Source: an uncultured Bacteroidota bacterium | GTDB taxonomy: Bacteria > Bacteroidota > Bacteroidia > NS11-12g > UBA9320 | NCBI GenBank assembly: GCA_913056425.1 | Contig: CAJXLR010000081.1 | Coordinates: 1 to 6,946 of the forward strand | Reading direction: 5' to 3' | DNA: 6,946 bases | Shown: one piece after another, positions 1-5,397 of the stretch | How positions within the stretch are numbered: position 1 is the first letter of the stretch | Layout of the letters: each line of letters begins with the position of its first letter | Translations under genes and position numbers: made by a program | The notes under the pieces: generated by a model | Databases searched by the model: none | What the model was told of the DNA's origin: nothing | What the model saw: the letters and a program-made list of their open reading frames with translations, nothing else

Positions 1-463
1 CGGCTTTCTCTTGCATACGCATAGCCTTCACCAGACTTGGCATAGATTGTGGCACTCCGCTTAAAACACTCTTCTTTCCTTTACTTTCGGCTTGCTTAAT
101 CTGCTCCCAGTTTCGTTTTACGGCATCAGCATCTTTCGCATCTACATCTCCGTAAATATGGGGATGTCTCCGAATGAGCTTTTCACAAATACCATTTAAT
201 ACAGTTGTAATGTCAAAAGCCCCAGTCTCGCTCGCTATCTTGGAATAGAAAACAATGTGCAGAGCAAGATCACCAAGCTCCTTAGCAATTTCCGGCATGT
301 CATTGTCCAAAATCGCATCAGACAGTTCATACGTTTCTTCAATCGTTAGATGACGGATACTTTCTATGGTTTGCTCGCGATCCCATGGACACTTCTCTCG
401 CAGATCGTCCATGATATTCAGCAGTCGCTCGAATGCTAGTAGCCTAGGGTCTTTTTCAGCCAT
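1..463 (-). CDS. mazG: MazG nucleoside triphosphate pyrophosphohydrolase (3' end outside window)
   Basis: This cytosolic house-cleaning enzyme hydrolyses NTPs or dNTPs to the monophosphate plus pyrophosphate. I translated 154 codons from ATG at 463; the reading frame is still open at base 1, so the C-terminal part (the family is usually about 260 aa) is missing from the window. Family marks visible are CPWDREQT at residues 25-32, the metal-binding EExxE at 42-46 and ExxD at 62-65 (ELGD), and RRHPHIYGDV at 98-107. All sit at the positions expected from E. coli MazG. The start codon shares one base with the stop codon of the upstream response regulator gene (TAATG), which implies translational coupling and one transcript with the two-component genes. 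No separate ribosome binding site is evident. The family call is secure. The preferred substrate and any link to stress signalling cannot be read from sequence. Confidence 0.95.
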   Translation of the reverse strand, partial: MAEKDPRLLAFERLLNIMDDLREKCPWDREQTIESIRHLTIEETYELSDAILDNDMPEIAKELGDLALHIVFYSKIASETGAFDITTVLNGICEKLIRRHPHIYGDVDAKDADAVKRNWEQIKQAESKGKKSVLSGVPQSMPSLVKAMRMQEKA

Positions 464-1173
464 TAAAGAATTTTATTGGATTTCATGTGTTCCATAAAAC
501 GGTCTTTGTAATTCTTACCAATTGGTAAGCGTTTATTGTCGATCTCTACCTCGCTGGTATTATATGACTCGATGTGCTTTAACCCAACGATGAATGATCT
601 GTGGATACGACAGAACTTGTCTGCAGGCAACTTTACTTCCATCTTCTTCATGGTCTGCAAGGTCACAATCCTTCTGTCAGGGATGAATATTTTTACGTAG
701 TCTGCAAATGCTTCAACGTAAAGGATTTCGTCGTAGCTAATCTTAATTAACTTTTGATTGGCCTTCACAAAAATGTAATCCTCTTCAAGCTCTGTGGTTT
801 CTGTATTACCACCTGCTTTGAGTTTCTTGTACTCGTATGCTTTTTGAACCGCTTTATCAAAACGCTCTTTTGAAACTGGTTTTAAAAGATAATCCACCGC
901 GTCGAGTTCAAACCCTTCAACCGCGTATTCGGCGTATGCCGTTGTAAACACAATCATAGGTGGGTTCTCTAAACTCTTAACGAAATCTACTCCGGTAATT
1001 TCAGGCATCTGTATATCCAAGAACACCAGGTCAACCTCATTCTTCTTGAGCAATTCTGCAGCCATGATTGCATTAGACGCTGTCCCAACCAGTTCAAGGC
1101 CTTCTGTTGAAGACAAATGGCTTTTGATTACGTCAATTGCTAAAGGTTCGTCGTCGACTATTACACATTTCAT
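463..1173 (-). CDS. LytTR-family response regulator transcription factor
   Basis: This is a cytosolic two-component response regulator of 236 aa that should bind DNA when phosphorylated. An N-terminal receiver domain (about residues 1-115) carries the acidic pocket D7-D8, phosphoacceptor D53 in FLDIQMP, the switch threonines T77/T78 and the conserved K98-P99. A short linker (about 116-130) leads to a C-terminal LytTR domain (about 131-233) with the typical HRSFIV at 191-196 and RLPIGKNY near 215-222. All key receiver residues are present, so it looks phosphorylatable. It follows its likely partner histidine kinase by 12 bases and overlaps mazG by one base. LytTR regulators with LytS/YehU-type kinases are very common in Bacteroidota; the input signal and target genes of this pair are unknown. 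I did not find a convincing pair of LytTR direct-repeat sites in the upstream intergenic region by eye. Confidence 0.95.
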   Translation of the reverse strand: MKCVIVDDEPLAIDVIKSHLSSTEGLELVGTASNAIMAAELLKKNEVDLVFLDIQMPEITGVDFVKSLENPPMIVFTTAYAEYAVEGFELDAVDYLLKPVSKERFDKAVQKAYEYKKLKAGGNTETTELEEDYIFVKANQKLIKISYDEILYVEAFADYVKIFIPDRRIVTLQTMKKMEVKLPADKFCRIHRSFIVGLKHIESYNTSEVEIDNKRLPIGKNYKDRFMEHMKSNKIL

Positions 1174-1185
1174 ATTGTTTGGGTT

Positions 1186-2241
1186 TTATGTTTCTCTCAA
1201 GTTTAATTTCAAATCCACCATATAACTTCCTCCAACATCCGAGATATTGAGATCATGTTTGTCGGGGTAAAGCAATGCTAATCTTTTTTTGATGTTGTTT
1301 ATGCCAATCCCTCCTGATTTTCCGTTCAAACGCTGCTCTTTTTCTTCGGGTTTCGAATTTTGAATCTTGAAATGGAGTTGTTCGCTGTCTACTTCCATTT
1401 TGATTTTTACGAATCCACCATCTGCTTTCTGGTTGATTCCATGCTTGAAGCTGTTTTCTAAAAACGTTAGAAACAACATAGGGGCAATCTTTTTCCCAGC
1501 GGTATTGCCAACTACTTCAAAATCAAGATTTAAACGATCTCCGTTTCGAATTTTCTCCAAATCAAGATAGCTTCTTAAGTAGCTGATTTCTTTATCCAGC
1601 GACACCCATTTCTCAGAGCCCTCGTAAAGCACATAACGAAGTATCTCAGACAGTTTCAAAACCAGTTCAGGGGCTTTGTCCGATTTACTTAGGGTAAGCG
1701 CATAAAGACTGTTTAAGCTGTTAAATAAGAAATGTGGATTAATCTGAGTTTTCAAATACTTTAACTCGGTTTCCATATTAATCCGCTCCAGGTTCTCTGA
1801 AATACGCTCTCGCTCATACCATTGCTTCACCATTTTTAAAGACATGCTAATACCTATGGTGTAGGTAATACTTGCAAAACCTGCTGTGAAGAACTCGATC
1901 TCCCAAATTTCCAATGGATAGTGGTTGGTAATAATACTTGCCGAATTGAGTGCGAGCGCCCAAATCAGTGTTGTGAGCATAACCGTAAGAATTACACTCA
2001 CTACATAAGACAAGTACATTTTCTGCTTAAACAATCGGTTAAACAGAAAGTACATGTTAAAGTATACCGCGATTCCGTGGACCGAAATGGTTACAAATGC
2101 ATTGACAAAGGCTGATGACAGCTTTTGCTGATCGTTATGATAAAAGAAAAACCAAAAAATGAAATACGCGACCCAGAAGGCAAAGTGATGAACTTTATAT
2201 CGAATGAGTTTACTGTACCCTTCGGAATTCGCTATAGACAT
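1186..2241 (-). CDS. LytS/YehU-type sensor histidine kinase, four predicted TM segments
   Basis: This is an inner-membrane sensor kinase of 351 aa. Four hydrophobic stretches, roughly residues 18-34, 44-66, 77-98 and 117-137, form a sensor module with almost no extracytoplasmic domain. A likely coiled-coil linker (about 138-166) follows, then the His_kinase signature QINPHFLFNSLN with phosphoacceptor H170. The HATPase region shows the N-box LENSFKHG at 261-268 and the G-box GGIGINNIKKRL at 310-321. This architecture matches the histidine kinase family that pairs with LytTR regulators, and the partner gene is immediately downstream. It starts at ATG 2241, four bases after the stop of a small membrane-protein gene (TAACCGAATG). 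No Shine-Dalgarno site precedes it, so translation is probably coupled to that small gene. The ligand is unknown; the lack of a large periplasmic domain suggests sensing within or near the membrane (inference). Confidence 0.94.
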   Translation of the reverse strand: MSIANSEGYSKLIRYKVHHFAFWVAYFIFWFFFYHNDQQKLSSAFVNAFVTISVHGIAVYFNMYFLFNRLFKQKMYLSYVVSVILTVMLTTLIWALALNSASIITNHYPLEIWEIEFFTAGFASITYTIGISMSLKMVKQWYERERISENLERINMETELKYLKTQINPHFLFNSLNSLYALTLSKSDKAPELVLKLSEILRYVLYEGSEKWVSLDKEISYLRSYLDLEKIRNGDRLNLDFEVVGNTAGKKIAPMLFLTFLENSFKHGINQKADGGFVKIKMEVDSEQLHFKIQNSKPEEKEQRLNGKSGGIGINNIKKRLALLYPDKHDLNISDVGGSYMVDLKLNLRET

Positions 2242-2245
2242 TCGG

Positions 2246-2482
2246 TTATTTTACCGCGCTCGGAGGAGTTATGTGTAAAGACTCCATTAAAGAATATCCC
2301 CAGCCCAATAGTTGCCAGCCTTGCTTGATTACCGACTCAGTTTGTTCGGTTTCAGCACGTTGAGAACTGGTTGAACCTAAATAGTGCGCTCCTATTCCAA
2401 AGGCTACCAAGTTAGCAAGCAACAGCATGCTGATGATAAGGAGAGAACTTTTTTGTTTTGCGTTTACAATCAGGCGTTTCAT
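2246..2482 (-). CDS. Small single-pass membrane protein of unknown function, first gene of the two-component operon
   Basis: I do not recognise this 78-aa protein. It has a basic N-terminus (MKRLIVNAKQK), one hydrophobic segment at about residues 13-31, then a polar S/T/Q/E-rich stretch (about 37-52) and a tail with two tryptophans (W56, W61). The N-in topology predicted from the positive charges would place the roughly 45-residue tail outside the cytoplasm. It may instead be a signal peptide. I chose ATG at 2482; a TTG two codons upstream is possible but less likely. The stop is four bases before the kinase start, and a Bacteroidota-type promoter lies upstream, so it is probably the lead gene of the operon. 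Such a position would suit an accessory or ligand-sensing partner of the kinase (inference). Support is positional and compositional only; no homology is claimed. Confidence 0.6.
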   Translation of the reverse strand: MKRLIVNAKQKSSLLIISMLLLANLVAFGIGAHYLGSTSSQRAETEQTESVIKQGWQLLGWGYSLMESLHITPPSAVK

Positions 2483-2546
2483 AGTCAAATAAATGGTGGT
2501 TGGAAGCTTAACACTTCCTCGGATTTATTTGTTCTACGAAGTTAAT

Positions 2547-2572
2547 CAAAAATAGTTACAGACTTTTTTCAA
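2547..2572 (-). promoter_or_regulatory. Candidate Bacteroidota promoter for the small protein/kinase/regulator/mazG unit
   Basis: On the minus strand TATTTTTG (2554-2547) matches the Bacteroidota -7 consensus TAnnTTTG. A TTG at 2572-2570 could serve as the -33 element, but the spacer is 15 bases, slightly shorter than the usual 17-23. Transcription would begin near 2540, leaving a 5' leader of about 55-60 bases before ATG 2482. That leader contains a weak 5-bp inverted repeat (2502-2506 with 2514-2518). The region is A/T-rich, so a chance match is possible. Confidence 0.4.
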
Positions 2573-2826
2573 TAGATGAACGAATCGTTGTCATAGACGA
2601 ATGCACCACAGTAAATGTATAAACAGGTAAGCACCGTTTTAATAAAGGGTTGACGAAAAGGGGAAGAAGGAGATTTGACGTTGTAGCCAAACTATTTTGG
2701 CAGTAACTTGTCTCCGGGGAGGGGCTATTCGCATTCCCTCGCAAAACCAATCCAATTAACCAAATGAAATAAAGACCAATCTCCGAACGCACTTGTTTGT
2801 GTCACTCACTTACAGCAATGCAAAGA

Positions 2827-2847
2827 GCTAACGGCTAACAGCCAATA
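2827..2847. repeat. Degenerate 7-bp tandem repeat, three units
   Basis: GCTAACG, GCTAACA and GCCAATA follow each other without gaps, with a possible decayed fourth unit starting GC at 2848. It lies 14 bases before the 8-bp repeat array and upstream of the plus-strand promoter. The array is short and imperfect, so function is uncertain. Confidence 0.5.
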
Positions 2848-2861
2848 GCATATTACCTTCA

Positions 2862-2901
2862 CATTGACTCATTAATTCATTGACTCATTGACCCATTGAA
2901 C
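2862..2901. repeat. 8-bp tandem repeat, five units, overlapping the promoter -33 region
   Basis: Five contiguous octamers begin CATT: CATTGACT, CATTAATT, CATTGACT, CATTGACC and CATTGAAC, filling exactly 40 bases. Four of the five contain the TTG trinucleotide that forms the Bacteroidota -33 element. The TTG of the fourth unit (2888-2890) stands 20 bases before the -7 box. The array ends nine bases before that box. Confidence 0.85.
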
Positions 2902-2918
2902 TCCGAACCTTACCTTTG
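2888..2918 (+). promoter_or_regulatory. Bacteroidota-type promoter of the NqrM-like gene
   Basis: TACCTTTG at 2911-2918 is an exact match to the -7 consensus TAnnTTTG of Bacteroidota sigma factors. TTG at 2888-2890 serves as the -33 element with a 20-base spacer, inside the usual 17-23 range. Transcription should start around 2924-2927, leaving a leader of only about 10-13 bases before ATG 2937. No Shine-Dalgarno site is present, as is usual in this phylum. Confidence 0.7.
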
Positions 2919-2936
2919 CATAGTTGTTTAATCATT

Positions 2937-3140
2937 ATGGTTCAATTTGTTTTAATCATCGGAATCTTGGTCATCGCTCTTTTGGGCATGGGTGTGCGTA
3001 TGCTAATCATTCGAAACAGTGAAATGAGAGCCGGTTGTGCAGGTAAGAACCCTATGCTACAAGAAGAAGGTGTTGCGTGCGGACTTTGCGGCGCAAAACC
3101 CGGTGAAGTATGCCAGAACGACGAAGAACCAACCAATTAG
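2937..3140 (+). CDS. Membrane-anchored four-cysteine protein, candidate NqrM-like Na+-NQR maturation factor
   Basis: This 67-aa protein has one hydrophobic segment (about residues 2-24), a short basic stretch, and a small domain with cysteines at 34, 48, 51 and 59 in the form C-x13-C-x2-C-x7-C, within GCAGKNP, ACGLCG and EVC. A small N-terminal membrane anchor followed by four conserved cysteines is the layout of NqrM (DUF539), which in Vibrio is needed to mature the iron centre held by NqrD/NqrE. The exact cysteine spacing differs from the proteobacterial form, so homology is not proven. The location a short distance from nqrE-nqrF-apbE supports the link. A general small metal-binding membrane protein is the alternative. 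I start at ATG 2937, just after a good promoter; an in-frame TTG at 2916 lies within the -7 box and is rejected. It converges on pepT with a 4-base overlap. Confidence 0.8.
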   Translation: MVQFVLIIGILVIALLGMGVRMLIIRNSEMRAGCAGKNPMLQEEGVACGLCGAKPGEVCQNDEEPTN

Positions 3141-4384
3141 GCGGTCTCTTCATAAATTTGAACCAATTCAATTAACGTAGACAAGGCTGCATCCATGTCT
3201 TGCACGCTCACATATTCGTGTTTACTGTGAATGGCCATTTCACCCGTAAAAATATTCGGGCAAGGCAATCCCATAAATGACAAACGAGATCCGTCGGTGC
3301 CACCTCGAACGAGGTCTGGCTTTGGTGTTATACCCGCTCGCTTCATCGCTTCAACCGCATTTGCTTCGATATGTGGATGCTTGTCTAGCACTTCCCTCAT
3401 ATTCCGATATTGCTCTTTAACCTCAGTTGAGAATGATGAACCTGGGAATGCATCCACCGCTTCTTGTGCAAGCTGAATAACCACATTCTGGTGGTCCAAC
3501 AGCTTAGCTGTATTAAAGTCTCGGATGATAAAATCTACCTTAGATTCTTCCAAAACACCGCTCACCGCAACAGGATGGACAAAACCCTGCTCTCTTTCCG
3601 TAGCCTCTGGAGTTAATGCGTCCTTGGGCAATGAACCAATAAACCGAGCCATAACCTTCATAGCACTAACCATCTTACCTTTTGCGTAACCCGGGTGTGC
3701 ACTCACGCCTTTGAAGGTGACAGTCATTGCATTGGCTGAGAAAGTGTCTCCTTCCAGCGATCCTCTTACGCCTCCGTCTAATGTATATCCAACATCCGCA
3801 TTAAGCCGATCCATATCCAACTTATCAACTCCCTGTCCTACTTCCTCGTCCGGAGTAAATAATATTCGGATATCTCCATGCTTGATTTCCGGATGCTGAG
3901 TTAAATAATTGGCCAGCTCTACAATAATTGCCACACCTGCCTTATCATCCGCTCCAAGCAAGGTAGTCCCCGATGCTGTAATGATGTCATCACCAATGCG
4001 CTCTTTTAAGTATGGATGGTCTTGAGTCCGAATAATCTGACTGGTATCATCCGGGAGTATGATATCAGAACCATCATAATTCTCATGAAGTATTGGCTTT
4101 ACACCAGTACCACTGCAATCCGGAGCCGTATCTACATGAGAGCAAAAACAAACCGTTTGGACGTTTTCTTTATCTGTGTTACCCGGAATGGTTGCAAATA
4201 CATACCCGTTTCCGTCTAATATCGCGTCGTCTATACCAATTTCACGCAGTTCTTCCACCAAGTACATCGACAAGTTAAGTTGTTTCGATGTTGATGGAAA
4301 GTCTGTGCTATTTGGGTCACTCTGTGTATCGATTTGCGCATACTGCATAAATCGATTTGCTAAGTTCAGTTCTCTTTCGTTCAT
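3137..4384 (-). CDS. pepT: Peptidase T (tripeptide aminopeptidase, M20B family)
   Basis: This cytosolic dizinc aminopeptidase releases the N-terminal residue from tripeptides, serving peptide use and protein turnover. At 415 aa it is close to the roughly 408 aa of the E. coli enzyme. The metal and catalytic residues of the family can be placed: H83 and D85 in CSHVDTAPD, D146 in LLGADDKAG, the glutamate pair E180/E181 in FTPDEEVGQG, D203 in YTLDGG, and H386 in IHSKHEYV. The dimerisation (lid) domain sits between, including the SAHPG motif at 228-232, and RGGTDGSRLSF at 360-370 is also typical. It begins four bases after the apbE stop, so it is probably co-transcribed with apbE and perhaps the nqr genes. 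No Shine-Dalgarno site is evident. Its tail overlaps the opposing NqrM-like gene by four bases, leaving no room for an intergenic terminator. Confidence 0.95.
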   Translation of the reverse strand: MNERELNLANRFMQYAQIDTQSDPNSTDFPSTSKQLNLSMYLVEELREIGIDDAILDGNGYVFATIPGNTDKENVQTVCFCSHVDTAPDCSGTGVKPILHENYDGSDIILPDDTSQIIRTQDHPYLKERIGDDIITASGTTLLGADDKAGVAIIVELANYLTQHPEIKHGDIRILFTPDEEVGQGVDKLDMDRLNADVGYTLDGGVRGSLEGDTFSANAMTVTFKGVSAHPGYAKGKMVSAMKVMARFIGSLPKDALTPEATEREQGFVHPVAVSGVLEESKVDFIIRDFNTAKLLDHQNVVIQLAQEAVDAFPGSSFSTEVKEQYRNMREVLDKHPHIEANAVEAMKRAGITPKPDLVRGGTDGSRLSFMGLPCPNIFTGEMAIHSKHEYVSVQDMDAALSTLIELVQIYEETA

Positions 4385-4388
4385 AGTA

Positions 4389-5396
4389 CTACTTCACGTG
4401 GACACCTTGAAGGTCTCCGTTCTCTTCAAATATAAAATAGGCCTGCAGGGATGAATCGGATTCAATCAATTTTGTCGACTCGTCTAAACCCAACACCATA
4501 CAAGCTGTTGCATAAGCATCTGCTACAGCACAACTCCGATGAATAACGGTGGCACTTTTCAGATCAGACACAATTGGAAACCCAGTACGTGGATCCATGG
4601 TATGACCTACTACGTTTCCGTCTACCACGTAGTAGTTTTGGTAGTTGCCCGATGTAGCCATCGATTGACCGGTTAGTTCAATTACTTGGAAATAATCAGT
4701 CTGACTCGCACCAATTTGAGGTTTATTGATTCCAATTCGCCACGGTTCTCCTTGGGAATTAGTTCCCTTTGTTCGAACCTCGCCTCCCACTTCTACCATG
4801 TACGATTGAGTTCCGGATGCCTCAAACAATTCACTAATCAAATCGACAAAATAGCCTTTAGCAATCGCGTTGAAATTATACTCGCTGGTCGAATCTTTAA
4901 TGAGCCAACCATCATTGTCGTAATTCAAGCTAGGATAGCCTTTGCGCACCAATAACGGAGACACCTCGGTCGAATCAATGGGTACTCCAGCTTTCTTTGC
5001 CCGATCATAAACCCTAAACAAGGCTCCCGCGCTGGCGTCAAAGGCCCCATTGGTTTTTTTAGTGATTTCCCGTGCCAAGTCAATCATTGTCACAAAATGA
5101 TCGTTTCCTACACCTAAACTGTCTTTGTGTATTGGCCGATTGGTGTTATAGGCGGTAATCAGAGAGTTGGGATCGTACGTAGATAGCGCATAATTGAACA
5201 CTGAGGTTAAGGAATCAATCTGAGCGAGCAGGTCCGGCTTTTCGTCACCCAAATATGTAATGTTGTAACCCGTTCCCAACGCGCCCCCAGAAAGCTTGTG
5301 GACTTGCGGTTGTTCTGTTGTATTACACGACAGCAGCCCAATAAAAAAAAGGCAGATTAGACTGCCTTTTTTTGTTATGTGTTTCGTGAGTTTCAT
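4389..5396 (-). CDS. apbE: FAD:protein FMN transferase ApbE, lipoprotein form
   Basis: This enzyme uses FAD to link FMN covalently to threonines of target proteins such as NqrB and NqrC, acting on the periplasmic face of the membrane. I start at ATG 5396 (335 aa) because it gives a clean lipoprotein signal: basic MKLTKHITKKG, a hydrophobic core, and the lipobox LLSC with Cys24. A longer frame from 5450 would add 18 residues inside nqrF and bury the signal. Family motifs by this numbering are FDASAGAL 119-126, AIAKGYFVD 177-185, GGE 204-206, ATSGNY 247-252, HTMDPRTG 265-272, and DAYAT 293-297, which holds the Mg-binding Asp and Thr. It begins one base after the nqrF stop, and pepT follows by four bases. 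The operon position fits a role in Nqr flavinylation. Codons 8-18 contain a terminator-like hairpin, which is unusual within a gene. Confidence 0.95.
   Translation of the reverse strand: MKLTKHITKKGSLICLFFIGLLSCNTTEQPQVHKLSGGALGTGYNITYLGDEKPDLLAQIDSLTSVFNYALSTYDPNSLITAYNTNRPIHKDSLGVGNDHFVTMIDLAREITKKTNGAFDASAGALFRVYDRAKKAGVPIDSTEVSPLLVRKGYPSLNYDNDGWLIKDSTSEYNFNAIAKGYFVDLISELFEASGTQSYMVEVGGEVRTKGTNSQGEPWRIGINKPQIGASQTDYFQVIELTGQSMATSGNYQNYYVVDGNVVGHTMDPRTGFPIVSDLKSATVIHRSCAVADAYATACMVLGLDESTKLIESDSSLQAYFIFEENGDLQGVHVK
5343..5373 (-). terminator. Terminator-like hairpin with U-tract inside the apbE signal-peptide codons
   Basis: Read on the transcribed minus strand, GGCAG (5366-5362), a 6-base loop TCTAAT, and CTGCC (5355-5351) form a perfect stem, followed at once by eight T. 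Seven A directly before the stem can pair with the T-run, giving 12 uninterrupted pairs. It begins 25 bases after the nqrF stop, a normal distance for an intrinsic terminator, yet it lies inside the start of apbE. It would also read as a terminator on the opposite strand. Ribosomes translating apbE could suppress it. Confidence 0.6.
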
Positions 5397-5397
5397 A

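Larger units (their letters stand above)
2489..2936. other. Intergenic region between divergent transcription units
   Basis: About 450 bases contain no gene I can support. The left end holds the candidate minus-strand promoter. The right end, from about 2827, holds two kinds of short tandem repeat and then a plus-strand promoter. Between 2580 and 2820 I see nothing convincing. An open frame of 78 codons on the minus strand (2556-2792) has no recognisable domain, no start signal, and runs over the candidate promoter, so I treat it as chance. The 8-mer CTCCGAAC occurs at 2781-2788 and again at 2901-2908, just before the plus-strand -7 box. Confidence 0.6.

Noticed and set aside
1367..2328. Several plus-strand open frames of 64-67 codons over the kinase and small protein genes
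   Set aside because: They lie opposite well-supported coding sequence, show no domains, and look like chance frames.
2483..2488. TTG start two codons before the small membrane protein
   Set aside because: ATG 2482 lies in frame and is the stronger start; the difference is only two residues.
2502..2518. 5-bp inverted repeat in the leader of the small membrane protein gene as a riboswitch or terminator
   Set aside because: The stem is only five pairs with a 7-base loop and no U-tract; too weak to call.
2556..2792. 78-codon open frame on the minus strand in the intergenic region
   Set aside because: It has no recognisable domain, no start signal, an irregular composition, and it crosses the candidate promoter of the next operon.
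2862..2901. Short tandem repeats as a CRISPR array
   Set aside because: The units are 8 bases long and contiguous, with no spacers and no cas genes nearby.
2916..2936. TTG start adding seven residues to the NqrM-like protein
   Set aside because: The TTG is part of the -7 promoter box, so it would not be in the transcript; ATG 2937 is the natural start.
2942..3136. 64-codon frame antisense to the NqrM-like gene
   Set aside because: It is a shadow of the plus-strand gene, with no promoter and no domain.
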